A DNA stretch of 45,330 bases from GH45 sp046704385 (GCA_046704385.1 JBJKSB010000015.1:1-45330); one strand, 5' to 3'; shown: positions 1 through 8,761, counted from the stretch's first letter. Translations and numbers: made by a program. The notes: a model not told the origin generated them from the sequence alone.

Positions 1-1850
1 GCTCGATTGTTTTTATTATGGATAGTCTGGGCGGTGAATCCAGAAAACTGACTGAAGATATGTTTAACGATGTGGCTCCGGTTTGGACTCCTGATGGTAA
101 ACAAATAGCTTTTCTTTCTGACAGATACGGCGATTTTCAGGTTTGGCTTATGAATCCCGATGGATCGGAGCGTCATAAACTGACGGCTATTGATGGTGGT
201 ATTAATGCTTTTAAAATAGCTCCCGACTATAAACATTTATTGTATACTCAGGATGTTAAACTTGAAGAAAGTGTGCTGGAGAAAAATGCCGACTTACCTA
301 AGGCCAATGCCAGGGAAATGAACGATTTAATGTACCGGCACTGGAATGCCTGGAGTGACTATAAATTTTCGCACATTTTTGTATCAGATATTAAAGATGG
401 AAAAGTTGGCCAGGGAACCGATATTATGGAAGGTGAGCGTTGGGATTCACCGTTGTCACCTGGTTTTGATGATTCAGAAATAACATGGAGTCCAAATGGG
501 AAAACCATTGCCTATACCTGTAAAAAGCTTTATGGACGCGAATATACCGTAAGCACTAATTCCGACATATATCTGTATGATGTGGAAAGTAAACAAACCA
601 AAGATATTACTGCCGATAACCCGGGTTACGATAAATACCCGGTTTTTTCACCCGATTGTGGCAGAATTGCCTGGATGAGTATGAAAACCCCGGGCTACGA
701 ATCGGATAAAGAACGCCTGATGGTTATGGATTTAGCCTCAGGAAAAAAAGAGTATCTGAACGAAAACTGGGATCAGAATGCACATCAATATATCTGGAGT
801 AATGGTGGAAATGAAATTTACTTTTTAAGTGGATACCATGCAACTTCTCAAATTTACAAAGTGGATGTTGCCACGAAGGAATTCACCCAAATTACTAAAG
901 GGCAGCACGATTATACCGCGATTTCAAGAGTTGGAAATGTAATTGTCGGTTCAAAAACCACACACCAGATGGCTGCTGAATTATTCAGTATTGATGAAAA
1001 AACAGGTAAAGAGAGCCAGATTACTTTCATCAATAAAAATATTTATGATCATATTAAAATGGGTCATACTGAAGGGCGATGGGTTAAAACCACCGATGGC
1101 AAACAAGAACTGGTTTGGGTAATCTATCCACCTGATTTTGATGCCAACAAAAAATATCCGGCTTTGCTTTATTGCCAGGGTGGCCCTCAATCGGCGGTAA
1201 GCCAGTTTTTTTCGTATCGCTGGAACTTTGCTATAATGGCTGCTAACGATTATATAATTGTAGCTCCAAACCGCAGGGGGTTACCATCGTTTGGTGAAAA
1301 ATGGAATGCTGAAATATCAACGGATTATTACGGTCAGAATATTGACGATTATTTTTCAGCTATAGATGCCTTAAAAAAGGAACCTTATATTGATGAAAAC
1401 CGCTTAGGATGTGTGGGCGCAAGTTATGGTGGCTACTCCACCTATTATTTGGCAGGCCATCATCAAAAAAGGTTTAAGGTTTTTATTGCTCACTGTGGAA
1501 TGTATAACCTTGAAAGCTTTGCTGCTGCAACCGATGAAACATTTTTTGTTAAGCACGATTTGGGTGGAATGCCCTGGGAAACTGACAATGCGGTGGCCCA
1601 AAAGTCATATGCCCATTCGCCGCACAAATTTGTTCAGAACTGGGATACGCCTATTATGATTATAACAGGAGGTAAAGATTTCAGGATACCTTATACCGAA
1701 TCGTTGCAGGCTTTTAATGCAGCTCAGCTCAGAGGAATACCAAGTCGTCTGTTGTATTTCCCTGATGAGACACATTTTGTTTCAAAACCGCAGGACGCAA
1801 TATTATGGCAACGCGAATTTTTCGGCTGGCTCGATAAATACCTTAAATAG
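1..1850 (+). CDS. S9 family peptidase (prolyl oligopeptidase/DPP type), 5' end outside the window
   Basis: Serine peptidase that would cleave peptides after proline or related residues, probably in the periplasm. The N-terminal half has repeated propeller-blade signatures of the WxPDGKxIAF kind (for example VWTPDGKQIAFLSD and ITWSPNGKTIAYT). The C-terminal alpha/beta-hydrolase half carries the full triad, numbered from the first visible ATG at 18: Ser469 in GASYGGY, Asp554 in GGKDFRIPY, His586 in DETHF. The reading frame stays open through the window edge (codons read S-I-V-F-I before the ATG) and resembles an upstream blade, so the ATG at 18 is internal and the gene starts upstream. The stop codon lies inside a 13-bp foldback. 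Family assignment is firm; exact substrate is unknown. Confidence 0.93.
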   Translation, partial: SIVFIMDSLGGESRKLTEDMFNDVAPVWTPDGKQIAFLSDRYGDFQVWLMNPDGSERHKLTAIDGGINAFKIAPDYKHLLYTQDVKLEESVLEKNADLPKANAREMNDLMYRHWNAWSDYKFSHIFVSDIKDGKVGQGTDIMEGERWDSPLSPGFDDSEITWSPNGKTIAYTCKKLYGREYTVSTNSDIYLYDVESKQTKDITADNPGYDKYPVFSPDCGRIAWMSMKTPGYESDKERLMVMDLASGKKEYLNENWDQNAHQYIWSNGGNEIYFLSGYHATSQIYKVDVATKEFTQITKGQHDYTAISRVGNVIVGSKTTHQMAAELFSIDEKTGKESQITFINKNIYDHIKMGHTEGRWVKTTDGKQELVWVIYPPDFDANKKYPALLYCQGGPQSAVSQFFSYRWNFAIMAANDYIIVAPNRRGLPSFGEKWNAEISTDYYGQNIDDYFSAIDALKKEPYIDENRLGCVGASYGGYSTYYLAGHHQKRFKVFIAHCGMYNLESFAAATDETFFVKHDLGGMPWETDNAVAQKSYAHSPHKFVQNWDTPIMIITGGKDFRIPYTESLQAFNAAQLRGIPSRLLYFPDETHFVSKPQDAILWQREFFGWLDKYLK

Positions 1851-1874
1851 TTAGTCCTGAAAGGACTAACTATT
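1846..1874. repeat. 13-bp perfect foldback overlapping the S9 peptidase stop codon
   Basis: Arms 1846-1858 and 1862-1874 are exact reverse complements around a GAA loop, and the stop codon of the upstream gene is inside the left arm. No T-run follows, so it is a weak candidate for intrinsic termination and a better one for an mRNA 3'-end stabiliser or an inserted palindromic repeat. A second small foldback with the same GAA loop (1876-1881/1885-1890) follows directly. Confidence 0.75.
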
Positions 1875-1965
1875 CTGCCCTGAAAGGGCATATAAATTCA
1901 ACCCAGGGCAGAAAAAACTAAAATAAGTGAGCGATAGTCGAACTTATTGAAGTTTTTGTCCCCTG
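1875..1965. repeat. Nested foldback with an imperfect long stem
   Basis: The left segments CAGGGCA (1904-1910), GAAAAAACT (1911-1919) and AATAAGT (1922-1928) pair in order with ACTTATT (1942-1948), AGTTTTTG (1951-1958) and CCCCTG (1960-1965), giving one imperfect hairpin of about 62 nt. The loop contains GAGCGATAGTCGA, related to the gagcggagtcga element at 17.0 kb. It looks like a non-coding repeat; function unknown. Confidence 0.55.
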
Positions 1966-2000
1966 GTGAGCTGGCCAAAAAGAATCATCGCAAGCATAAA

Positions 2001-2085
2001 AAACCGATGCCTATCGGTTTCCAATCCGATGCTTATCCGTTTGCAAACCGATAAGCATTAAAAATAATCCGATGCGCATCGGATT
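2001..2085. repeat. Three palindromic units sharing a CCGATGC core
   Basis: Unit one (2001-2008/2013-2020) has 8-bp arms around GCCT. Unit two (2029-2037/2050-2058) has 9-bp arms enclosing an inner GTTT/AAAC stem with one C-C mismatch. Unit three (2066-2085) is a perfect 20-bp palindrome with no loop. Units two and three both begin with AATCCGATGC (2023 and 2066), so they look like related copies of one small palindromic repeat, of the general REP/BIME kind. Confidence 0.65.
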
Positions 2086-2090
2086 TTGAA

Positions 2091-2131
2091 CCTAATCGGG
2101 GCACGACTTAAAGTCGTACTCCGATTGTAGG
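2091..2131. repeat. Nested stem-loop in the spacer before the phosphofructokinase gene
   Basis: Inner stem ACGACT/AGTCGT (2103-2108/2112-2117) with loop TAA, outer stem ATCGG/CCGAT (2095-2099/2121-2125), and closing CCTA/TAGG. It continues the run of foldbacks that fills 1846-2131. It lies about 210 bp upstream of the next start codon, too far to be a translational control element of the usual kind. Confidence 0.55.
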
Positions 2132-2268
2132 TTGGAAATAGCATAATTAATTTTACCTTCCATACATGGAATTGTCAATTTTTAATGTCGTTGCTAAGTT
2201 CAGTATTATAGTTGTCGACAAAATCTGTAATTTTCCTATACAAAATCAACATGAATATCTTAACCATA

Positions 2269-2276
2269 TATTTTTG
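2269..2276 (+). promoter_or_regulatory. Possible -7 element (TATTTTTG) for the phosphofructokinase gene
   Basis: TATTTTTG matches the Bacteroidota -7 consensus TAnnTTTG and sits 64 bp before the ATG at 2340. No TTTG -33 box was found at the usual distance, so this is a tentative call. Confidence 0.3.
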
Positions 2277-2339
2277 CCCCTCAGCTTATATTTTGTTAAA
2301 TTAGTAGTAAATACTAACAGGAATTTTAAACTTTAAATC

Positions 2340-3542
2340 ATGGCAAAATCTATAAAAAAAGGAACCATTGCCATATTAACAGGTGGTGGTGACGTACCGG
2401 GACTAAATCCGGCAATTCGGGCAATTACAATACGTGCTTTACGTGAAGGCTACCGGGTTTTAGGATTTCGCCGGGGATGGGCCGGACCAATAAGCATCAT
2501 ACGCGACAGTAAAGCCGACAATTCAGAGTTTGTGATGGAACTTACCGAAGAAATTGTGAACAGGGCCGGACGTACCGGAGGAACATTTTTGCATACATCG
2601 CGCACACGACCAAGTCATGTGAAATATGGTGAAGTGCCGGAACATTTGCGTGATAAATACACTCAGGATATTAATGACCTTACGCCGGAAGTGCTTAAGA
2701 ATTTTGTTTTCCTGGGTATCGATTACTTAATTCCTATAGGTGGCGATGATACGTTAAGTTACGGTGTAAGGCTTTACAAGGAAGGGGTTAGGGTTGTGGC
2801 AATTCCAAAAACCATGGATAACGATGTGCCGGGAACAGATTATTGTATTGGTTTTAGCACCTGTGTTACACGAACCATAAGCCTGGTAAACAGTTTGCGT
2901 ACTTCAGCCGGTTCGCATGAGCGAATACTGGTTATTGAGGTTTTTGGACGTTATGCAGGTTATACAGCTTTGTTACCTACTATGGCCGGTGCTGCCAACC
3001 GATGTGTTATTCCTGAGTATAAATTTAAACTCGACCACTTAACCGAATTACTTGTGGCCGATCGTAATTCAAATCCCAGTAAATATTCGGTTTTATTAAT
3101 TTCCGAAGGAGCAACCTATCAGGGAATGGACAAGATGTCATTTACCAGTCAGGCTACTGATGCATACGGACATAAAAAATTAGGAGGCATCGGGTTTGAA
3201 GTTGCTGAAAAGATAAAAGCATTAACACCAAAATTTAATAAAGGACGAACCATAAATTATATCAGCCAGAATTTGGGATATATGGTTCGCGGGGGCGATC
3301 CCGATGCTATGGATTCCATTGTGCCTATGGCTTATGGCAACCATGCTCTCGATCTGATTCTAAAAGGCTTACATGGCAGGCTGGTTATACTTCGCAATGG
3401 CCGGTACGACGATGCTCCGCTGGATGTGGTAACGGCATCAAAAAAACTGATTGACATTAAACAATTTTATAATACCGACCGTTTGCGGCCTATTTACGAA
3501 ACTTTTGAACAAAAACCTACATTTATTATGACAGGAGGATAA
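2340..3542 (+). CDS. pfp: 6-phosphofructokinase, PPi-type signature
   Basis: Cytoplasmic glycolytic enzyme converting fructose 6-phosphate to fructose 1,6-bisphosphate. The 400-residue chain has the PFK fold signatures: the glycine-rich start ILTGGGDVPGLNP, the phosphoryl-donor motif GGDDT at 134-138, and the catalytic PKTMDND at 156-162. Two residues point to pyrophosphate rather than ATP as donor: the second Asp of GGDD, where ATP enzymes have Gly, and Lys157, where ATP enzymes usually have Gly. If so, the step is reversible and can also serve gluconeogenesis. In many genomes such proteins are simply labelled pfkA. Start chosen at the ATG followed by AKSIKKGTIAIL. The pspC-domain gene follows after 60 bp on the same strand. 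Donor use is inferred from motifs. Confidence 0.92.
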   Translation: MAKSIKKGTIAILTGGGDVPGLNPAIRAITIRALREGYRVLGFRRGWAGPISIIRDSKADNSEFVMELTEEIVNRAGRTGGTFLHTSRTRPSHVKYGEVPEHLRDKYTQDINDLTPEVLKNFVFLGIDYLIPIGGDDTLSYGVRLYKEGVRVVAIPKTMDNDVPGTDYCIGFSTCVTRTISLVNSLRTSAGSHERILVIEVFGRYAGYTALLPTMAGAANRCVIPEYKFKLDHLTELLVADRNSNPSKYSVLLISEGATYQGMDKMSFTSQATDAYGHKKLGGIGFEVAEKIKALTPKFNKGRTINYISQNLGYMVRGGDPDAMDSIVPMAYGNHALDLILKGLHGRLVILRNGRYDDAPLDVVTASKKLIDIKQFYNTDRLRPIYETFEQKPTFIMTGG

Positions 3543-3602
3543 GATTTTTAATATTTGTAACTAATATTACTCCTCGGAAGTCATAGCACCAAAAAATTAA
3601 AA

Positions 3603-3806
3603 ATGTACAAGTCAAAATTAACACGTTCACGGAATAAAGTTATTGCCGGTGTTTGTGCAGGGTTAGCCGAATGGCTGGGCTGGGATATCGCCCTGGTACG
3701 AATTCTGTACCTTGTTTTAAGTATTGTAAGTGCTGGCTTTCCGGGTACTTTGGTCTATATAGTTTTATGGATTGTAATGCCCGATGATGAGTCATATTAT
3801 TATTAA
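3603..3806 (+). CDS. PspC domain protein, 67 residues
   Basis: Small membrane protein made of one PspC domain and little else. The N-terminal stretch KLTRSRNKVIAGVCAGLAEW, with the invariant AGVCAGLA, is followed by a hydrophobic segment (about 31-59, VRILYLVLSIVSAGFPGTLVY) and an acidic tail PDDESYYY. In proteobacteria PspC is part of the phage-shock envelope-stress response, but single-domain PspC proteins in Bacteroidota are common and their role is not well defined. It lies 60 bp after the phosphofructokinase gene and 8 bp before the hybrid kinase, so the three may be co-transcribed; a PspC-like sensor next to a membrane kinase suggests an envelope theme but does not prove it. Confidence 0.9.
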   Translation: MYKSKLTRSRNKVIAGVCAGLAEWLGWDIALVRILYLVLSIVSAGFPGTLVYIVLWIVMPDDESYYY

Positions 3807-3814
3807 TTTCAAAA

Positions 3815-6553
3815 TTGATTCCTGTTTTGAGACCTTTCCTTTTTTTATTGTTTGTTTCTGTATTTTCAACACAACTTTATAGCCAAACCGATACTATAAT
3901 TGTTGGAGGTGATTACGATTATCCACCTTATTCCTATATTGATGAAAATGGTAATCCTGCAGGCTATGATATTGATGTTTTTAACGCAATAGCAAAAATT
4001 TTGAATGTTGAACCTGTATACAGGTTAAGTGAATGGGATTCTGCTCTGGTAAACTTAAGTAACAGGCGTGTTGATGTAATTGCCGGTATGGTTTACGCAT
4101 CTGAACGTGAAAATAAATTCGATTTTACATTTCCACTCCATACGGAGTACTATAGCATATTTGCATTAAAAAAAACGGATATTAAAGATGTGCCTGCTTT
4201 AAATGGTAAAAAGGCGGCTTATTTAAAAGGTGATATTTCCAATGAAATTTTTCTGTCTCCACTTAAGCTTCTGACTGATTCGGTGCCGGTTTCTTCATTA
4301 GCTGAAGCATTTAATGTGCTCGATTCAGGTTTTTGTGATTATGTAGTTGCCCCATATCCATTAGGCCGGCAGGTAATTAAGGATAAACAGTTCAAAGACA
4401 TTGAAGTAAAAGGACCGCCCATTATTCCAAGTGTTTATTGCTATGCAGTAAAGGAGGGGAATTCCAGGCTTTTAGCAAAATTGAATACCGCCATTGAACA
4501 TTTAAGCCGGGATGGTTCTTTACAAAAATTTCATGAAAAATGGATCAGATATAACAGGAAGGATGATAAATATGAAAACTGGTTTTCGTATTCTTTATAT
4601 TTCCTTTTTGTACTAATACTGGTAATTTTTATACTGATTTTGTATTGGTATTCGCTACGCAACCAGGTGGCAAAAAAAACCAGCGAGATAAAAAATGCTG
4701 AAGAAATTTATCAGAAAATATTTAATTCGGTCGACGATGCATTAGTGGTAACGAATAATAAAGGGATAATTATGGATGCCAATTTAGAGGCATTAAACCT
4801 TTATGGTCTGGACTATAAGCAAATGATTGGATTAAGTTTTATCGATATTGTTGACCGTGATAACAAAAATCTTGTTAAAGGTTTGTTTGCTGATCCTGCA
4901 TCGGTAAATTATCAATACGAAGGTGAGGCAACAAGGACAACTTTGCAGGGTATCCAGTATGTTCATGTCAATGCTTTACGAATAATTCTTGAAAACGAAG
5001 AACGATACCTGATAGTATTACATGATACCACGCTAAGAAAGAACAGCTTTCAACAACTTGAACAGGCCAAAATTATGGCTGAGGAGGCCAATTCGGCGAA
5101 AAGCACATTTTTAGCCACTATGAGCCATGAAATTAGGACACCACTTAATGCCATATTGGGCTATACCAATTTATTGCAACAGATGAGGCTTGGGAAGAAG
5201 CAAAACGATTTTGTCAGTAAAATTGGTATTTCAGGAGAAATTTTATTGAACCTGGTTAACGATGTTTTGGATATAACCAAAATAGAAGCCCGAAAGCTGG
5301 AATTGAGTCATGAAACTTTTAGCCTGAAGGAACTTATGGGCAAGCTTTGCAGTATTCATAAACTTAAAACTGATGAGAAAGGGCTTGGTTTTTTTGTGGA
5401 TATTAGTCGCGACATTCCGGAATTTGTTGTAGGTGATGAATTAAGAGTGTCGCAGATTTTACTGAATATTTTAAATAATGCTATTAAGTTTACCGAGAAA
5501 GGACAGGTTTCCCTGAGAGTGAATCCGGAGTATCTTGACGAACTTAAACCGGGTAATTTAAAAGTTCGTATTTTATTTTCAATTCAGGATTCAGGTGTAG
5601 GTATTGCCGATGAAGAAATTGATCGCTTATTCAGGCCTTTTGAACAGGCCCAGAACACTAATGTTCGCAAGTTTGGAGGAACAGGCCTGGGGCTTTCGAT
5701 TTCAAAGCAACTGGTTGATTTAATGGGTGGTGAAATAATGGTAGATAGTAATTTAAACCAGGGTACAACCATGAACATTAGTATACCCTTTGAAGTTGCT
5801 GATATACCATTACAACAGGCAAACCTGCTTGTAGGAGCAACTGATATCGACCATAGCTTACAAGGTACCAGAATACTCCTGGTTGAAGATAATGCCTTTA
5901 ATGCTGAAATTTTATCGGAACAGCTAAAAGATTTAAAACTTGAGGTAACACATGTTGAATCAGGAACCGGTGCGTTCGAAGTATTAAAAAACCACAGCTT
6001 CGATATTATTCTTATGGATATTGAAATGCCTGAAATGGATGGATATGAAACAACGAAAACTATAATCGCTCAAAAGCTGTCTTATGCTCCTGTAATAGCA
6101 TTATCGGCCTACTCTATCGATGATGAAAAATTTAAAGCCTATAATGCCGGGATGTGCGATTTCCTTTCTAAACCTGTGAAAATAGATGTTTTGTTAACTA
6201 AGATTGCCATTTGGGTTAAAAAAGCAAAGAGGGTAATTTTTGAGCATGGTCTGGAAAATTTTGGAGGTAATATCAAGATGTATAAAAAAGCGCTGGTACG
6301 ATTTGAATTGAATTTTGGACAAGCTGGTAGCGATTTAAACCGAATATACCAAGAAGATAAGGCATATCTGAAACGTTTGACCCATAACCTGAAAAGTGCC
6401 TTGAAAATGATAGGGGCAGATGAATTGAGTTTACAGGTAACCGATGTTGACCATAAACTGGCCGCTGATGTTAACAGTGTAACCGGTGACGAATTGGAGA
6501 TTATAACCAACGGTATTTGCCAGGTTTTGAAAGAAATAAGTGTTTTAAAATAA
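3815..6553 (+). CDS. Hybrid sensor histidine kinase with periplasmic solute-binding sensor, receiver and HPt domains
   Basis: Membrane phosphorelay kinase of the BvgS/EvgS layout in 912 residues. In order: signal peptide (1-24), bacterial solute-binding family 3 domain (about 28-247, VGGDYDYPPYSYIDENG), transmembrane helix (254-280), PAS (about 295-408), HisKA with His438 in MSHEIRTPLNA, HATPase with N-box NILNNAIKFTEKG and G2 box GGTGLGLSISKQ, receiver with Asp735 in LMDIEMPEMDG and Lys in SKPVK, and HPt with His857 in THNLKSALKMIGA. All phosphotransfer residues are present, so the chain could run His-Asp-His internally and hand over to a separate regulator, none of which is adjacent. The start is a TTG at 3815, 8 bp after the PspC gene, placed right before a good signal peptide. 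The ligand is probably an amino acid or similar small molecule. Confidence 0.93.
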   Translation: MIPVLRPFLFLLFVSVFSTQLYSQTDTIIVGGDYDYPPYSYIDENGNPAGYDIDVFNAIAKILNVEPVYRLSEWDSALVNLSNRRVDVIAGMVYASERENKFDFTFPLHTEYYSIFALKKTDIKDVPALNGKKAAYLKGDISNEIFLSPLKLLTDSVPVSSLAEAFNVLDSGFCDYVVAPYPLGRQVIKDKQFKDIEVKGPPIIPSVYCYAVKEGNSRLLAKLNTAIEHLSRDGSLQKFHEKWIRYNRKDDKYENWFSYSLYFLFVLILVIFILILYWYSLRNQVAKKTSEIKNAEEIYQKIFNSVDDALVVTNNKGIIMDANLEALNLYGLDYKQMIGLSFIDIVDRDNKNLVKGLFADPASVNYQYEGEATRTTLQGIQYVHVNALRIILENEERYLIVLHDTTLRKNSFQQLEQAKIMAEEANSAKSTFLATMSHEIRTPLNAILGYTNLLQQMRLGKKQNDFVSKIGISGEILLNLVNDVLDITKIEARKLELSHETFSLKELMGKLCSIHKLKTDEKGLGFFVDISRDIPEFVVGDELRVSQILLNILNNAIKFTEKGQVSLRVNPEYLDELKPGNLKVRILFSIQDSGVGIADEEIDRLFRPFEQAQNTNVRKFGGTGLGLSISKQLVDLMGGEIMVDSNLNQGTTMNISIPFEVADIPLQQANLLVGATDIDHSLQGTRILLVEDNAFNAEILSEQLKDLKLEVTHVESGTGAFEVLKNHSFDIILMDIEMPEMDGYETTKTIIAQKLSYAPVIALSAYSIDDEKFKAYNAGMCDFLSKPVKIDVLLTKIAIWVKKAKRVIFEHGLENFGGNIKMYKKALVRFELNFGQAGSDLNRIYQEDKAYLKRLTHNLKSALKMIGADELSLQVTDVDHKLAADVNSVTGDELEIITNGICQVLKEISVLK

Positions 6554-6713
6554 CGGCACTACAAAATAACCTGCATTTGAAATTCAACAGTTCAATAATT
6601 TTAAAATTAATTACCAGGCCTCCTAAACCCGAGCGTTGGCCTGACAAAATTTGCGGGCCGGCGTAGGGGTGAATGTCAAATAAATTAGCCTGTAGTGCAA
6701 AGGAGCTTGCGTT

Positions 6714-6776
6714 CTGAAACGAAACAAAGTGCTTAATAAGAAAGTTAAACTGGCCTTTAAATTAGTTTCGTTTCAG
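6714..6776. repeat. 12-bp perfect inverted repeat, 39-bp spacing
   Basis: CTGAAACGAAAC at 6714-6725 and its exact reverse complement at 6765-6776. It lies in the 468-bp gap between the convergent hybrid kinase and anti-sigma genes, in which I see no gene. It may serve as a 3'-end structure or be a relic of a small repeat element. Confidence 0.6.
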
Positions 6777-6843
6777 CTTACTTTGCCAACAGGATTTTTA
6801 TTTGACAGAGCGGGGGGAAGCATCATTTTGTCTTGATCTTTTG

Positions 6844-6869
6844 TTACTTTTCCATCAAGGGAAAAGTAA
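6844..6869. repeat. 10-bp stem-loop in the kinase/anti-sigma gap
   Basis: TTACTTTTCC (6844-6853) pairs perfectly with GGAAAAGTAA (6860-6869) around ATCAAG. The surrounding text (CTTGATCTTTTGTTACTTTT) resembles a repeat that recurs between genes in many Bacteroidota. No long T-run follows on either strand, so it is a poor classical terminator. The rest of 6554-7021 shows nothing I can name. Confidence 0.5.
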
Positions 6870-7021
6870 AGTAAATATTTCTTTGTTTGTATTGAAAAAA
6901 TAAGAAATCCACCGTAAATATCAAGTGATCCGGTAAAACTGAAACACTGACCTCCCGGCCGGTTTCTGCTACATAAATAATTACCTGAATTGCATGTGTA
7001 ATTAACCTGTTTAAAACAAAA

Positions 7022-7822
7022 TCACTTTAAAATGATTTTACCACAAAAAAGTAAATCGTAATCTTCATTAATAAGCTTCCAATAATATAAACCATTGTTT
7101 TTAAGCTGCAAAGGGGCGTAATTATCCGAGGTGGTTTGAGTATCAAAAAGTTTAACGCCTTTATTATTATATAATTCAATGGTTAATTTTTGGTGGTTGG
7201 TGTTTACCCATTCGAGGGTAATATCTTTGGAAGTCTTAATGGTTGTGGGAGATTTTATTTCAATATTATCGCCTCTCATGGTACTTAAAGCAAAACGGTC
7301 GACTAATTTTTCCATTTGTTCGTTTGGGGCGTATGCCAGCAAATCAGTTTGATCGGCGTTTATTTCAGATTGTTCATTTTTTTTTGAAGAATGGCTTTCG
7401 GTTTGTGTTATAGCGGGATTCATAGTGTCAACCCTGGTGTATTCTATCGTCTGATTGGTATTATTTTGTTTTGCCAATGAATCGTTGGGGTTTGAGATGT
7501 TTTTATCAGTACACTGTGCAACCTGTACAGGTTCTTTTTGGATTGATATAAAAAGTATTGTTAATCCTAAAATTAAAACCACCGAAGCAGCTACTCCCAG
7601 CCAATATTTGTTGGTTTTGGTCACCGTTGGTTCCATTTTTATTGGTTTACCTTCAGTACTGATTTCAGTAAGAGTTTTAACCACAAAGGAAACCTCCTGT
7701 GCGCACGCGTCGCATTCCTTTAAGTGATTACGCAGAGTTTCAGGTAATCGGTTAAATGTACCATCACTTAAAGCCTCGGCACACCGGGCAACTTCTTCTT
7801 CGCTAAGATGGTTTAAATTCAT
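7022..7822 (-). CDS. Anti-sigma factor with N-terminal zinc finger and one membrane helix
   Basis: Probable inner-membrane regulator that holds the sigma factor encoded just upstream. The N-terminal domain has the zinc-binding anti-sigma pattern His33-x3-Cys37-x2-Cys40 (HLKECDAC), with Cys14 as a possible further ligand. A single transmembrane helix spans about 73-93 (YWLGVAASVVLILGL). The remaining 170 residues would lie in the periplasm; the last part (about 180-266: IEIKSPTTIKTSKDITLEWV, then LYYWKLINEDYDLLFCGKI) looks like a beta-sandwich. The gene follows the sigma factor gene after a 142-bp gap on the same strand, which is wide for such a pair. The signal that releases the sigma factor would be sensed by the periplasmic part. 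Family assignment is good; the partner is inferred from position. Confidence 0.82.
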   Translation of the reverse strand: MNLNHLSEEEVARCAEALSDGTFNRLPETLRNHLKECDACAQEVSFVVKTLTEISTEGKPIKMEPTVTKTNKYWLGVAASVVLILGLTILFISIQKEPVQVAQCTDKNISNPNDSLAKQNNTNQTIEYTRVDTMNPAITQTESHSSKKNEQSEINADQTDLLAYAPNEQMEKLVDRFALSTMRGDNIEIKSPTTIKTSKDITLEWVNTNHQKLTIELYNNKGVKLFDTQTTSDNYAPLQLKNNGLYYWKLINEDYDLLFCGKIILK

Positions 7823-7964
7823 AATGGTACAATTTAAATTTTAATTTGATATGGTATTAGCAATAGCGTTTAAATAATTGTGTTTCATAATTCACAGGCC
7901 GACTTTGTTAATTAGTAAAGATTTAGTCATTCGATGAACTGTACATTTATTAAGGAACAAACTA

Positions 7965-8729
7965 TTAGTATTTATTTCCATTAAAACCAGATTCACTTTT
8001 TTTAAGATAAAAATATTCAAATAATATTTGCAGGCTATCCTTGTCATAATTTGCCCGATTATAAGGACTGTTCAAACGTGTAATTATTTTATCGATGCTA
8101 TTATTAAACCATATCCGAACAGCATCAGCCTTCAATTTTTTATTTTCAACTAAATTTACAACCAAAGCCAGATTTGCAAAAATGTCTCCTTTGTTTTTTA
8201 AATCAGTTTGTGAAAAATACAATTCCAAGCCATGTTCCTTATAATTTGGATCATAATTTTCAATATCGTTTAGCAGAGCTGAAAATTGATAATAATAAGC
8301 CATAAAAAGCTTTATTTTATGGTATTCGTCATCGAACATAATTAAAATCCATTCTAAAAATTTAACCTCTTCGTCAATTATCAATTGGGAAGTGACATCA
8401 CCCGGTTGATTCATCTCAATTTCATTTAAAGAGTCATCGGGTTGTTGTTTCCAGTTTTTAATTTCTTTACGGATAATTTCGCGACACATCCGGTTTAATA
8501 TAGCAATACAGTAGGTTGTAAATTTTGCCTCACCCTTATAAGCATTTAAAATGGTCGGGTATTTATCCAAAAACTTTTCGACCATAGTCATTTTAACATC
8601 CTCTTTTTCCCTTTCGGGAATGCTGCCTGCTTTGACAAACCGGGATGCAACTTTTTCAGCAAACTCTAAAAGCTGCTCATCCGTAATTTGTTCTAATGAA
8701 CCGGGTTTGTCCGGAATAACTTTAAGCAT
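7965..8729 (-). CDS. Divergent sigma-70 family (ECF-like) sigma factor
   Basis: Likely alternative sigma factor of 254 residues. Region 2 is recognisable at about 20-92: an acidic, helical start followed by AYKGEAKFTTYCIAILNRMC (63-82) and REIIRKEI, which corresponds to the core-binding and -10 recognition helices (the usual form is FRGEAKFsTWLyrIarN). The C-terminal half does not show the standard region 4 pattern; a stretch ending VRIWFNNSIDKIITRLN (about 205-221) could be a much altered or interrupted region 4. The protein is longer than typical ECF factors (170-200). The anti-sigma gene lies downstream on the same strand. A -7-like box lies 33 bp before the ATG. It could also be a sigma-like protein that no longer drives transcription. 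Confidence 0.68.
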   Translation of the reverse strand: MLKVIPDKPGSLEQITDEQLLEFAEKVASRFVKAGSIPEREKEDVKMTMVEKFLDKYPTILNAYKGEAKFTTYCIAILNRMCREIIRKEIKNWKQQPDDSLNEIEMNQPGDVTSQLIIDEEVKFLEWILIMFDDEYHKIKLFMAYYYQFSALLNDIENYDPNYKEHGLELYFSQTDLKNKGDIFANLALVVNLVENKKLKADAVRIWFNNSIDKIITRLNSPYNRANYDKDSLQILFEYFYLKKSESGFNGNKY

Positions 8730-8761
8730 TTGGAAAATTTGTGCAAATCAATAAAGAGGCA

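Noticed and set aside
18..20. ATG at 18 as start of the S9 peptidase
   Set aside because: The frame is open to the window edge and the codons before it fit the preceding propeller strand, so the real start is upstream.
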